From: Taenia hydatigena
Lineage: Eukaryota; Platyhelminthes; Cestoda; Cyclophyllidea; Taeniidae
Reading direction: 5' to 3'
Assembly (NCBI GenBank): GCA_036345935.2
Contig: JADWOT020000001.1
Coordinates: 13,486,082 to 13,550,081 of the forward strand
Length of the DNA stretch: 64,000 bases
This document shows positions 25,901-38,900 of the stretch, in pieces. Each line of letters begins with the position of its first letter. The first letter of the stretch is position 1. The notes beneath the pieces are model-generated. The model made no database searches. It was not told where the DNA came from and worked only from the letters and a program-made list of their open reading frames with translations. Both the position numbers and the translations under genes were made by a program.

Positions 25901-28890
25901 CGATCCTTGCAATAACCCTTCAAACATATGCTTACAAACATCGCTACGCTTCCAAATGACGTCTACATTCACAGCACGAGGTGAGTCGTGTACAATGCCA
26001 ACTGCTTTTTTGAAGCGAGGCAATCGCAACTTATGTCTTCGAAAAAGGTGACTCTTTCAATCGGCATCACTTTTGAATCCATACGCCTCCATCAGTTCTT
26101 TCACTATCCAGCCCCGCAGACACTTGTCTTTTGCTGTGTACTGCCCCTTCAGAGAAAACTAAAATTGAGGAGAGCATTTGGTCTTCCGTCAAATAGTTAG
26201 AGGTTCCGGTCCACATTTCTGACTTATTACAGATGGATTTGATTGTCGAGATGACGTCAAATCCGCGTGTCATGCATGCATGCATACCTGTCCAGAGTTC
26301 ATCGAATTATCAGACACTGGCAAGTGTTTTGATCGATGCTCTCATGAGCAGCAAAAGTTGCAATATTAGTGCATTGAAGAATAATTGGTGCATGCATCGC
26401 AACTAGGCATAATGGCATAATCTTTGGGCAACAGATCCAATCGCAAAGAAGAGCAAAAGCGCTTTAAGCTAATTTCTAGCATAGAAAGGTTCCAAATGCC
26501 GCACTCCTGCCCCAAACTCCGTAAACTCCTAATTCTCAGGCACTGGATTTTTGCTATTCTCATCGGACATTCTGATACCGCAAGCAAATACAACGTGTGG
26601 TATCAGGGTCACGTAGATATGCGATTGAAAACTCATCATGGTCTTGATGTACGAACTTTAGTAAAATAATAAACCTACAGTTGTCCAATTCCTTCTGCAA
26701 AACTTGTGGGTTTTGGTGGCGAATTTACTTCGTGTCACTGGCATCAGAGGTTTTTTGACATTATGTGCACATATTTATTTAAGAATTTGCTTGCTAAATC
26801 ACAAGATGAGAGGGAACAAATTCAACAACCTTTCTTCAACTGTAAAAACAAACACAATATTCTTAACTGCGCTTAACACATTTCGTATGAGCACCACATC
26901 CATGCGATATTTAGGTCCAACGTTACAAATATATGACATGTGTGGGTCAACAATATGTAATTAATGCCTCGCGCATCAGGAGCGGATCTTTGAAGTCTAC
27001 AGCTGTAGGGGTATGAAGGTCATCATCCAAGTTAAACAATTTCATTCTTTTTAGTGTTTTGGGCCATAAGCTTAACAGCAACCCATTCATTACGACAGTT
27101 GTGAGAAATTTACCTCGGAGAAAGGGGATGGAGGCGGACTTGTTAAAGAGATAATTATAGCAGTAGGATTAGCCCGAATCACACTTTAAGCATGTCATTA
27201 TCATCTGCCGTTTGTTTCCAAGAGAAACGCAAAAAATAGGGAATGATTTGCCAGAAATGTGAATTAAGGGATAGGAAAATCTAAATGCAATATCAATCCA
27301 CTCTTAAATCCTAAATGATTGTAGAGTTCCTGAGTTGCAAAGAGAAAGATCTTCTTCGGGAGCGCATCACATTCATCGAGTAATGCACATTATAATGAAG
27401 GGAATCAAACTCTGCATGTCATTCAATTCTGCAAAAAAGTCAAATCCGGTGAATTTCAGTCAAAACAAGCAAGAATGCCTTTGTTACGCAATTCACTCTG
27501 CAAGTGTCAAGGCAGTGGCAATTCAGTGACTAAATACTATTTTAAATGAAGCGAAGGCAAGAACCATCTCAAAAGATTAGTATTAGAGGTGATGGCGACA
27601 TGAAAATAAGTCCTATTAAACTTTGATCTCAGCAGCAGAAGACGAAAGGAAGTGGACGCGATGGAGATCATAAAGCAGACAAAGCAACGCGACTTACAGG
27701 TTGACATTGATGCGAACACATGGGCAGATGTTGGCACTCGAAATCAAGTCCATAACTTCATAACTGATGGCATCTTGAAGTCCATTTGAAGTAGCACTTC
27801 ATGCGCAAAATGAGATAAATTCGCCAAACTGAGTAAATTTGCTTATAGCCTGCGTTCATTTTTTGCAGTCGTTGTGCCTGCTAATTTAGAGGGCACCGAT
27901 AAATTGTACATAAATTATTGCTGAAGATGGTTTAAAAGGAACTTAAGATCAACATTGAGAACCCCCTTTTGCTGTATGGTCAAACTGTTACGATTGTCTT
28001 CCGCACACACACCGACATCTAGTTTCAGTTGATGCTGGTAGGGAGAATTAATGAATTTCGGTGGACCAGATTCATGCTCTATGGAATGACTGCACCTTTA
28101 TTTGATGTCTGATGAAAGTAGCAGACAATTAGATCCACTACGACAAATACATCTGCCAACTGACAGGCAAGTAGAAGTCCACGAATCGCTATTAGTGGTG
28201 GCAGACATTTCAAATTAAGTGGGCGTACGCCCCATGTTTGGGCCCCAGGCGCAAGGACTGGTCAATGGTGCTTGAGTGCTCGAAACATCGTTTAACATTT
28301 ACCTAATGTTGCGAGAGCGATCCTTTTCCCCTAAGTGCTTTAGTAATTACATAAATTCCTCTTATAATTACGCGACGCAACCTACATTTCTTTGGTAATA
28401 AGGGCCAATTAATCGGAAAAATTTATGCATCAAACTGTCCTTTTAGTTGAATTATGGTTTGCTCCAATGATGATGCATTGAAGCAGCTACTCGAGACTTT
28501 CTTGAAGGCAGTAAAAAGCTTACTGCTTGGGCAGAATATATGTATTTAGCAAACGGAACAAATTCAGGGCTGATGGCGTGGCTCAAAGGCCTGTCCACCT
28601 AGCTAGGGCAGCAAAATGGCTACCCAAAAGTGACCGCAACCAAGAACAACAGTTAAACAAACAAAGCATTACAATGACTTGGCATTGTATCGATGCATAA
28701 ATACTTAACGAAAGAATAGCAAAGCACGCTTTTCCTCAACACATCTCACAGTTTTTTAACACATGATGATTAGCCCATGGAATAGTTATAAATCCCTCTC
28801 AAAGAAGTTGAATATAGAATTCGTACAAACAAAGCATCATACTGGAAATGTAAAACCAAAAGTCTTAGAACTGCAAATATTTTAACGTTC
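22916..28890. other. Long stretch without a supported gene
   Basis: There are several frames of 60-86 codons on both strands but no known domain. One exon-like piece occurs at about 23317-23403 on the plus strand: it is preceded by TTTTTAG, is open for 29 codons (FDPSLRYRIAYIIKERAF…) and is followed by GTGAGTG. No partner exon in a compatible phase was found. Confidence 0.45.
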
Positions 28891-31439
28891 TTATAGCGCT
28901 TCTCTTGTCATCAAAAGCATTGGTGTCGAGAATTTGCCCGAAAAACCCTCTAGCTCAAATAATGGCTTCCATTCAAAATTGGCCAATGGTTGGTTTTACA
29001 AGAGTTATAACATTACTAATTACTTTTGAGTGATTACTTAGAGAACGGAGACTAATAATTTACCTCTTTGGTGGATAAAAATTCATAGACCTTGCTGTTC
29101 GGATAGCCGGATACTATAATAAATAGGTGAATAAATTTGAGTAATTTAATTAAGTAATTTATGGATCCATAGGACATGAACATAATGCTTACCTAACAAT
29201 ATCAATCTGTTATCGAAAGAGGCAAGAGATACAGGTAGCAGGCTGCGGCCATAAGCTGCATTAAGACGAGTCCACTGAGCGTTCGCTTGTTTCATCGATG
29301 TCATTGGAAGGCATTCAGCACTTAATTCATCGTCCCCTCCTACAATCACTACGCATCCTTTGAAGTAGGCCACTCCTGGACTACTGCGTGCCTCTAACAT
29401 CAAGTTGAGCTTGATCCATCGCCACCCTCTCCAATTCTTCCCATCTTCTACCAGTATTTCAGCATACCTTGACTTTATCGATCTGTTTCTATGTAGATAA
29501 CCACCAACAACTATGATTCCCATTTCTGGGATATTTAATGCCGATGCATAACATCGTGCAAACAGCATATTAGGGAGTTGAGTGAGCCTAGAAAATTGAC
29601 TTGTCCCCATCAAACATACTTGCCACTGTCAATGTCCAATTTTTCGCATTTGGAAAAGAGTGTTGCATAAGTGTTGCCGCCAAAAATGAAGATCGATTGA
29701 TTTCTCGACGCGACGATGCAATAAGTGCGTGCTTCTGTTGCGAAAGACTTGTGAGAAGTAGAACCATCTCGGTAATTTACAGACATCACACTACTTTCGG
29801 AGCCAGTATAACCAACAAAACATACACTACCTGAAAAGCAGGAGAATAAGACCATAAATTTAATTCACCGTCTAATGCAGTCACTGTTTCTCCTTTAAAA
29901 GGAACTGCAACATTGAACAATTCGTTCGGTTGCAACTGCGGCACAGACGCTAAGCACCAGGAGTTGAAAGCAGTACTGAATCCAAAGATCACCAGTACCT
30001 CTCTAAAAGTTTCCAAAACTTTACCATATAGTGGACGTAAAAATGGCATGAAGGTTATGAAAAGAGGTAGTTCTGCGAAATCATATGGTAGAAAATCGGA
30101 GCACTTTTCGAAATGGCTAATCAACTCCTCGGAAAGGTGGTCATTTTTATGCTAAAAGTGATTCACGTACTTGCTTAGTAATGGGCAGTTAGAGAGAGAC
30201 TGCAACCTCGACTTCGTTGCACTCCCGTTTGGCTTCATTCCACGGTTTGGTGTAACATCGGCTGGAGAACAGTCACAGAATTAAGGTTTAAGCTAACTAA
30301 CAGAAGAACTCAAAATGCTAAATAATGTCATCAATTTACTCAATACGCAAATATGATTATCAAATAAATCCATCCATCCACTCTGTATTAAGCCTTTCAA
30401 CACACTTAAATGTTTCCATACACCCAGTTCGTATCCATCTCTCAATCTCACATTCACCCCTATTCATTTTATCCTTTCATCCATCGATTACATCTGTTTT
30501 ATTTGCCTCAAAGCCCTTCACCCTTTGCCCATGTCCGTGTGTCTTCTTTGGTCATCCAGTCATCTATCAAGATTACTCACCCCTGAATCTCACGTCCTTT
30601 AACCTATCCACCCATTCACTGTGCTTACCATTAATAAAAAGTTCTGAGAACCTCCTCACAAATGTCCAGTATTCGCTTTGACATTGTGGGGACAGCCTTG
30701 TCAACTCAATCCTCGAAATCATCTTCCCAAACACCTTTGCCGTTTCCTCCACGTCACACTCATTAACTCCTGCTTCCAACCAATTGCAAATTGCTCGGAA
30801 CTTTGTTTTCTCACTCACGCCTTTCGTTTGGCTGCTTTCCAGTAGCATCTCGAAGTACTGTGTTGTCGTCTGCATCAGCATCTCCCTTTGCAAGCACACA
30901 TCTTCAAAGTGTTCTGCTATCAGCGAAATACACAGTTCCATCAATCCACGATTCAACGTAGCATTGGATATCGACCACACCTCTGTCACATTGTCTAGAG
31001 AGATTCTTTATTCAGTCGGGTTTTAACACTGAAAAAGGCTTCTCGTACCTTGTTCTCAGAAAATCCACACACCAGGAGCCAATTCTCTTGGAGCCAAGAT
31101 TATGTGCAAGTAGATACAATCAAGTTGCATTTTCTGCAGAGATTGTAATTCTGCCTGTGTATGCATAGTCGACGACAGCCTCGACAATACTAATAGCGAG
31201 TTAATGAAGGAAGTGATATGCACGTGCTCTGTAAAAAAGCGTTTCCATTGTATTGTCGTTCCATTTTGTTTTGCGGTAAGGGAATTTAGAAGAAGCGGGA
31301 GTCTGGCTGCTAGAACCAGTCGATGTGCATCGACACATTTCCCATCCTTTGTCTAAAAGTTGGAGCATATTCCCACGTTCGTCACCTCACAGTAATTCGT
31401 AGGTCAGTAAGTTTGCCTTGCTTACGTAAGGTGTTAAAT
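28891..31439 (-). CDS. BTB-BACK-kelch (KLHL-like) protein gene, nine-part model with micro-introns and one in-frame TGA
   Basis: KLHL proteins are substrate adaptors of cullin-3 ubiquitin ligases: BTB binds cullin-3, BACK links, and the kelch propeller binds substrate. Proposed minus-strand exons: 31391-31439 (KQGKLTDLRIT), 31049-31352 (KCVDAHRLVLAARLP; VVDYAYTGRI; LYLLAHNLGSKR), 30594-31005 (BACK, LDNVTEVWSISNATLNRGLM), 29869-30151, 29620-29830 (VCFVGYTG; IFIFGGN), 29193-29587 (IIVVGGY; VVIVGGD), 29064-29113 (SGYPNSKVYEF), 28891-28965 with stop TAA. Exon 31049-31352 needs either a further 44-nt intron (31180-31223) or contains a one-base shift. TGA at 31120-31122 replaces the expected codon before LYLLAHN (CGA to TGA fits). 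The protein start is unresolved: a pyrimidine tract and CAG precede 31439, so an upstream exon is expected. The locus may be functional with a sequencing error, or recently inactivated. Confidence 0.87.
29114..29192 (-). other. Kelch-gene intron of 79 nt
   Basis: Donor G|GTAAGC and acceptor TTATTATAG on the minus strand. Splicing joins RLILL to SGYPNSKVYEF through a split valine codon. Confidence 0.75.
29588..29619 (-). other. Micro-intron of 32 nt in the kelch gene
   Basis: GTATGT…TTTTCTAG on the minus strand. Removal joins SGK to LTQLPNM in one frame through a split lysine codon; without it the frame hits a stop within three codons. Confidence 0.8.
29831..29868 (-). other. Micro-intron of 38 nt in the kelch gene
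   Basis: GTGAAT…CTGCTTTTCAG on the minus strand. Removal gives VTALDG-SVCFVGYTG, a standard kelch-blade transition, and resolves the apparent frame change. Confidence 0.85.
30152..30593 (-). other. Larger kelch-gene intron with a decayed tetranucleotide tract
   Basis: Donor GTGAGA at 30593 (phase 0) and acceptor TTTTAG at 30152 are frame-compatible; an alternative donor, GTAAGC, lies at 30628 in another phase. The plus strand here has repeated ATCC/CATC words (30366-30500), which create a spurious 118-codon frame. Confidence 0.6.
31006..31048 (-). other. Micro-intron of 43 nt in the kelch gene
   Basis: GTACGAG…AATAAAG on the minus strand. Removal joins FLRTR to ISLDNVTEVWS, linking BTB to BACK in frame. 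A competing acceptor at 30995 (CTCTCTAG) breaks the frame and was discarded. Confidence 0.75.
31353..31390 (-). other. Micro-intron of 38 nt in the kelch gene
   Basis: GTGAGGTGAC…AACTTTTAG on the minus strand. Removal joins LTDLRIT to TKDGKCVDAHRL, giving a normal BTB core in one frame. Confidence 0.8.
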
Positions 31440-33179
31440 CTGTGGATAAAAAAAAATCTGCTTGATCGTTTAAACACACTACCGTCTCCATCTTTGGCTA
31501 AGGGATTGAGCTTCAAAAACGCAGCAGTGATATTACTTTTAACACGAGATGTGTCCGTGAATGAGCGAATGATTGCAAACGTGGCGCGCGTTGGAGAGCC
31601 TTGGATAACCTTGAAGAAGCAAAGAGATTGGCTGGAATGCACAGGTGGCAAGACTGCGCTAACTGACATTCGATCGCGTGCTTTAACCGTGTGTAAATAT
31701 GGCACCTGGATTTGCAGGCCTAAATGATCCTTGCTTCTTCATGGAAAGAATTGGCGTGATGCAATAAGCGCATATGCTGTGGCTGGGATGAACTGCTTTA
31801 TGGTTACTTCGTGTTTCAATGTGAACGGATAATGCTGTTGCAGTCTTGACTGATGGACGATTTTGTGGTATCAAGTTCGAGAGGACGCTCTTCAATGTGC
31901 TATTGTCATCATTAGCGTTTCGGTAAGTGATAATATGAACCAAAAGAAAACACTTTGACTGAAATTTTTCAATTTGTGACATCCTATCGTCCTTTCACGT
32001 AATAGACAACAACATCAAGTTTAATACCCATTTAGCCTTGTTCCAAACGATTTTGCCATTCTTTGATGCAGTAGGGAGCAAACGGATGCGTGGCAAGTCC
32101 ACGTTGCATCTAAACACTTTAGCAACACACCTTATAATTTAACCTTCTACCGAGTGGCAGCAAGGAACCTCTCCTTAATGTTGATGTTACCTCCGGTGAA
32201 GAGAAAAACAAGTTGGGCCAGCTAGCAAATTTTGGGATCACTGAGTGTCTGTGAACTGACTGGCTCTCTGTAATCGACTTGACACATGTTGGAGATCCGC
32301 TCAAGGGCTCATCAAATATTTTACAACTGCAAATGTTCCCGTTTCGTATACATTCGTGCTCATCATGCTTTTCGACCTTCACCTACCGGAGCAGAGATAT
32401 GAGAAATTGAGTTACATGCGTTAGTACAAAGAACCTCATCTCAAGGTGCCATCACCAACGGCGTTCTCAGAGTGCGCGTTTCAATCTGACCATGGGAGAA
32501 GAGCATGCGCAAAGAAGAAAACCAGAAATAACTAAAGCGATTGCGTTGATTTTTTTTCCGAAAAACTGTTGGCAAGGCTGAAGTCATCCAAGGATCACGC
32601 AGGTCTGCTGATGAGCCAGACGCGTGTTCAGTGTCTGTGACTAGCGTTGTCTACAATCGGAACGAACTCAGTGATAGATCTAAGAGACTAGACAACTGCA
32701 TCGTAATTGACTGGGTTAGTAATACTTACGCATATCTACAACAAATAAAACCCTTTCCAACCCCCACACTTCAATCACGTGCCTCGCGTATGGAGAAGCT
32801 GTGAACGTGAGCATTGCAAAATTTAATTGGAAAAATCTTAAAGCAATCTCAAAACACGCGACTAATCCAAGAGAATCGTCAGGATATTTAAAACATAATC
32901 CATCAAATGACTTCATTGAAAGAATCAATGCGAAATCAGGCAGACAAAACCAAGTTGTTGTGTTGACAAATGAAGTTGTGGTTAACGCATGAAGGCAAAA
33001 ATAAAAGTGAAAGAGGAAAACAAAACGATGAAGGACAAATAATGAATGACTGTGCAAATACAAAATAAAAGTTGATGTAAAGTAGCTGAGTACTTCGTGT
33101 TACGAATAATTAAATAGGAGAGCGATAAAAGCTTACAGGATTAGAAAAAAGAAAACGACACTCAAGAGAAGTACATTTA
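31440..33179. other. Upstream side of the kelch gene, no gene called
   Basis: This should hold the promoter and any first exon of the kelch gene. Minus-strand frames 31382-31705, 31683-31982 and 32119-32382 have no recognisable content apart from the BTB start at the low end of the first. A donor-like GTAAGT at about 32724-32729 (minus) follows a 115-codon hydrophobic frame (32716-33063); no link to BTB could be shown. Confidence 0.4.
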
Positions 33180-33900
33180 AACTTTAATTTGTCGTACATC
33201 CTCTGTGTTTTCCAAATGCACACATTGATCTGCGTCAATTACGCAACTCACTCCGTAAAGCTTCGTGCAATTGACGATGCATTTGTAAATGTAAACGAAA
33301 CGTTTGCATTCCACGAAATCAACAACAACGCGCTTACAAGCATTTATCTTCTCATGAGGCCACTGGCAGCACCATGAACACGGCATTCACTTCCACCGCC
33401 AACGCCAATACCTCTTCCTTTAGCACTACCTTATTCAATATAGCAATGCATATGCGCAATGATCCCTAGTCGAATGCAGTGCAAAAGGATGTGATATGAT
33501 GTGATTGGAGCTGACTACACGGAATAATACAAATGTGTGGAGAGGAGTGTAGAGGAATAACGGATAGCAGGGAAGACTGAAGCAAGGCGCGGACGATCGA
33601 AATGAATCAAGATGAGTCAGCGACCCGTCGCTTTCTACCTCCGCCATGTAGGCAGCTGAGCACTAACCCAGACCCACGTAGCATAACCTCAGTGGGAGTC
33701 AACTCTATTTCTTTCTAATAATCACCACTCAACTCGCGGCTTTCCTTAACAACTGCATTTTCTGTTGCTAATATTTCATTTGATACCATCCCAGCTACCC
33801 CCCACAAATCACTGAATTTTAGCTTCTTTAGTATTCATCTGGAGTTATGGCAGACACCTTTCATTCAAGGACAGGAAAGCGTTGCTGTTTACAACCACGA
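33180..33900 (+). repeat. Repeat family X, partial copy E
   Basis: Collinear with copy A 8085-8810. Shared landmarks: CTTCGTGCAATTGACGATGC at about 33260, a block around CCACTGGCAGCACCATGAAC, and the CTGAGCACTAACCCAGACCC region near 33656. Both ends fade into unrelated sequence. Confidence 0.75.
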
Positions 33901-35959
33901 ACGTGAACTTCTAGATGTTTACACCATCTCTATCGAGGACAAGATCCCACATTTTACTGAACACCGTGTTCCGGTGGTTAGCATGTGAACCTATGCATAG
34001 TACACCAAAAGGAAGTACTCGTGCTTGCGCTTTCGGAAATTTCTTCCTCTCAACTAAGTTTAACGTTAACCTCTAGTAGATCATCGATTTCCTATTAGCT
34101 GTCCATGTGTTCATTTCGTAATTTTGATCCACAAAGTGGCAAATACTCCACTCTTGTACATCGGGTCTCATTCCACAACCTCTTCCTTTGCTCGTTTGCT
34201 GTTCTGCATGCCACTCACTGATAACCAAACAACTGGTGATAATCCTGAGGCGCCTCCGTAGAATAGAAAAAGAATTAGTGCTCACGAGCCCAACTACTAT
34301 CTTTAATTTAAATGAGACCACAAAGACGTGGCTAAGGACAAACAAGTGGCCAAGTGAGTCGGTTGAAGGCATGCTAGCCGACAAAGAAAGAAAAAGTCGT
34401 CCACACTTTGTGAGGATGTGTCCAACAGAAGTACTATAATCACTGCGTTGGCGCCACCTGTGAATGTGACTGTATCATGCAAGTTGTCCTGCATTAGGGT
34501 CGCAATACCTCCAACTACCTTCTTTATGATCGTGATTACAAGTTCGACTTCTCACAGTTTATTGGTTCACACCTTTTTATGTTTCACCTTACTCGCTTCA
34601 ATCTATCTGTCTTATTCATTCTGCAGTTTGACAACTTCATGTATTCCATGTGTGTGTGGCGTCGCATCGGATTGCACCGCATTTCATCCCATCTCTTGCT
34701 TGGATGTTTTTTATCCCATGAGAAATAGGGTTTCGAAGTACAATCATTTTATAATTTTATCTACATGCGATCATGAAGAGATTATCATTTGTTTCCTGCA
34801 TCGGTTATTTCCAAAGGCCAAATTCTTTGTGTACATGAGTATTGTATAGAACCTTATCAAGTTCCCAACCAAACAAACGAGCGTATGGATGCGTGGATGG
34901 TTAAGAAACGTGTTGATGGTCTTAGTAACCAGATTAAAAATGACGACCTCTGCCATGATGGAAGGCGTATTGGTAAGAAAATTAGCATTGCAAGAGTAAT
35001 CACATTCGACTCAACTTCGCACCTTATCGCCCCAGTCACATCACCTTTTTAAAGGAATACTTACTACTAAACAGCACTGAGCGCCATAGGCAAACAAATT
35101 AAAGTAATGGATCTATCAGGGATTGGTTTCATAATGGACATTGATAAAAGTCCAACTTGGCTCGCTAATGTCTGGAACCAATTTTGGGGTCGTGTCTTGC
35201 GCCTCTTGGAGTATTATACGCAACCCATGCTTTTGTTCATGCTAATGCTTCGATTGCAGTTCCATGCTCCATTATTCCTCATATTTTTTTCTAAGCTGTG
35301 TAAAGGATTACCAACTTATTAGTTTATGACGATAAAAATATTTTCATCGTTGCGTTGTAGCTGTTAGGATCTTTGAGTACTAATCAGTTGTAAACATCTT
35401 CTCACACTTCTTTTTCAAAGTAGAACAAGGCGGAAAAGTGGGTAGGGCATTAAAAGGCATGTCAGTTGAGCTTCCGCCTTGAGCATTTCTGCAAGCACTG
35501 GACGTATGTTTAGGTAGCGCCTACTTTGGAGACAAGGACTGTCACCGCCTTGCTAGAAGTGTCTTTGTTTATTATTTATTGTGGTTATTTTATGGCAGCA
35601 TGATATAGGATTGACATCCTGCATCCTATTTAATTCTTGAACTCGTTTAGACTGCCTAAGCGGGCATCCCTATAACTACTTTGGAATAACTGTCAGATAT
35701 CACTTACAAACTGTTGGATCATCTTTGGTTCCCAACCAAAATGAAAGAAACAGAATCTCTTTAGCTCCGTTCATCATAATGGGAGAAATTTTTTTAGCTT
35801 AGCTGCAAGAGCTTTGTGAATCGGCCATTCAAACGCTGTTATTTGAAGGTATTATGAGCGTTGTATGTATCGTCATTAGATTGCGTTCGCGCCATCTTTA
35901 AGTGAATTTGTTGGATAAAGTGATTGCAAGTAGGAGGTAACATGCAACATCATTTTCGA
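33901..35959. other. No recognisable gene
   Basis: Plus-strand frame 34418-34849 (143 codons) and minus-strand frame 34073-34384 (103 codons) overlap other frames, have no known motif and no splice context I trust. The plus frame has one hydrophobic stretch that could span a membrane; I do not call it a gene. Confidence 0.4.
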
Positions 35960-38900
35960 CGCAGTAGTCATTCATCGACAGGAGAAGGCAGAATCTCAGC
36001 CGTTTCGCGTTTGTTAGTCAATGTAGACAATAGCAGAGCTATTCTCTACTTCCCTTCCTTCGCATTACCCTCCCTCACACAACATCTTCTTTGCTAATAT
36101 CTCACAAAAGAGAATCTGGAGAAAAATTGCGGTGCTAAAATAGGTACGTGCAGTTTATCGACGTGCTGCCCTATATTCCACAGGAAGTTATTTTATCCCT
36201 TTACTCCACCAATTGGAATGCAGCGCACGTTTAGGTTTAAGTGGTCACTATAGAGTATCGCATTCGCCACTGTACTGGTCCCTGCCGGAACGGTTATCAC
36301 AAAGCTTTGTCTACTCGGCTTGAGGACCTATTTATCTTTACCCTAAATGAATATTGGAGATATTATGTCTTCCAAATGACATAGGGCAAATGCTCTACAA
36401 TTTGGCTGTGAGCATCTGGGGCATAGGACTATGGGACATATAGTAAAAATTCACGCAACTGCTAAAGTGAAAAAGCGAAAAGGAAGCAAATACACAATAA
36501 TGACCCCTTCGAGGCCAACTTAAAGTTCTCCTTGAACGTTAGCATCAAAAAGACCTCCAATAATTACTGCCCCAAATGAGTTCGCAGGAATCGCAAAAAG
36601 TGGAGTGTTAATCACAGAGCTTGTGTTATTTCTAGTATTCACTTAGCATTTATACGGTTCTATGCATTTTTCGTCGCAAAAAGATTTGTTGAAGGTTTAG
36701 GTGCTTTTGACACGTCGGAGATTGGGACTCCTCCTTGGTTGTCTTCCACGACTTTGCTTCGTGTGGTAGGTAATCTAAACACACCATCTTAACTCACTTA
36801 TTAAGGCCATTTTGGGTGCTTCAATGATGCTACTGCGTGACTGTCTTTTCATTTGTGTGCAATCAAAACTATTGCCTAGATTGGTATGTAGATTGGTGTT
36901 TCGAAATAGGTAATGTTGACAAAAGGGCAGTTACGTTGGAGGCAGTAGTAAATATTGAGTTCAGGGTGGGCTTGACGGTGTAGTGCAAAATGCGGCTTCG
37001 TTGATTGCGTTTGCGGTACATGGGCAACTGTGACAAGCAATTCAAAGCAAAGCATGGAGGTAAAATGAAGAGATGAAGCCTCAAAGGATGAGAAGAAGTA
37101 GGAATAAGAGGAAGTTGTAAGACATTAACTAAAATACCATGCGGTTAGATTTGTAGGCATGCACACATACTAGGGTGGATAAAATGGATGCGAAAGCGAT
37201 TGAAAGAAGCAATGAAGCTGTGGATAAATCGAAGGGAGATTGTGTGAAGCAGCTACGAAGACATAAAAAAGGAGACGCAAATGGAATCTAATTGAGAAGT
37301 GACTGAGTAAATCCAATCGTCAGTTGGGCACGGTCTTGCAATTAATGTAACGGTGGACGGAATTCTCAATAGTTGTAAATAAAATGACCGATTGTCTAGC
37401 CGCTTTGTGATGTTATGTCTGCCGAAAGCACTATAGTAGCTAAAGTAGTGTCGCTTGCAAACGCGCTATGATGGATATCCACTGGGATGCGAAAATTCGT
37501 CTGCAGTATGGCTTCGGACCTCCAAAAGCACATTGCAGGATGTCGGTAACTAAAACAACTTTGGCCATAAATTTGCAGGCAAAAATTAGCCTAAAGGAAT
37601 ATGAAAACGTTTTGACGACCCATATCTAAGTATTTGAACTGTTACATAAATGGATGATTAAAACTAGGAAGTAATGCGAAAGAAAATGGGGTGAGGAGAG
37701 GCACATTAAATGCTAAATTGACATGTATTCACAATGTTTTTGATTTGCATGCATTGAATGTACCGATTTTGCTACTCACTTGGCAACGCTTCGCGCGATT
37801 GACGATGCATTTGAGCTTGCACCCAACTGCCTTCTGATGAGGCCACTGGTTGTAGCATGAACAGGGCACTCACTTCCACCACCGACGTTACTACCTCCCC
37901 CTTTAAGTTTTACTTATTTAACACAGTAGTATATGTGCGAAATAATCTGCGATTAAGTAAAGTGTGAAGAGATGTAATATAATGGGATAGGACTTGACTA
38001 TACGGACCAGCACAGATATGCGGAGAGGAGTGTAGAAGAATAAAGAGCAGTAGGGAGGACCAAAGTGAAATGCTGATGATTAAATTGCATTAAGGTTAGT
38101 CTTCAGTCCCAGGCGTTTCACTTCCAGTACCTTCCTGTGTGCTAACCCAGACCGGCGTAGCACAAACTCAGTGGGCCCCAAGCCTATGGGCATCTACGCA
38201 AGGCTATCGCTGACACTACCTCATTCATACTAATGACCACTTAGCTTTTAACTTCTTTTACCATCTGCATATTCTATTGATTCCCCTTTCTTTTTGCTGC
38301 CTTAGCCACTGCCCTAAAATCACTAAAAACTTCAGCTTCTTACCACTTGTCTGGTGTTACCCTACTAAATTCATTAATTTTCTTTGATGTACTTAAAAAT
38401 CATTTTATTTTTTGTTTCAGAAATATTTGAAAAGCTTTAGCACTGCATGCAAGTTTCCGTTTCAAATCAGGCATTATTCGATGATGAACAATGCGTCCTT
38501 AGTCCTAAAATGACAGAGGTGTGACATAACCCATCATTTAACTTGTCCAGTTCCACATGCTTCTCTCACCATTAATATTAAATACGGTACTGCACTTTAT
38601 TAATAAATTGATCAAACATGCCTTGTCTGAATTTGCGTTGATGGTGACGTGGGCCCCTTCTCAATTCTCAAATCTGTCACAAATGACGTGAGTGGTTCTC
38701 AAATAAGCCCGTATGGTATGACCAGGTCCTGGTCTCATCTTGTGCTACAGTGACTAAAACGTCAATTCGATATGAGCCCATATCACGTTCCTTTGCTTCA
38801 CCGTCCGCTGTCTCCACGCCTTACTGAGTCGTTTGACAACCTGCTTAGGGAAGAAGGGTTCAGACATAACGATGTTCAATGTATGTCATAGTAGGCACAC

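Noticed and set aside
30325..30681. 118-codon plus-strand frame rich in Ser, His, Ile and Pro
   Set aside because: It derives from a decayed ATCC-type simple repeat inside a kelch-gene intron and overlaps the BACK exon in antisense.
30995..31048. 54-nt intron using the CTCTCTAG acceptor in the kelch gene
   Set aside because: It breaks the frame, whereas the 43-nt alternative ending at 31006 joins BTB and BACK exactly.
31323..31727. 134-codon plus-strand frame
   Set aside because: It lies antisense to the BTB exons of the kelch gene and is a shadow of them.
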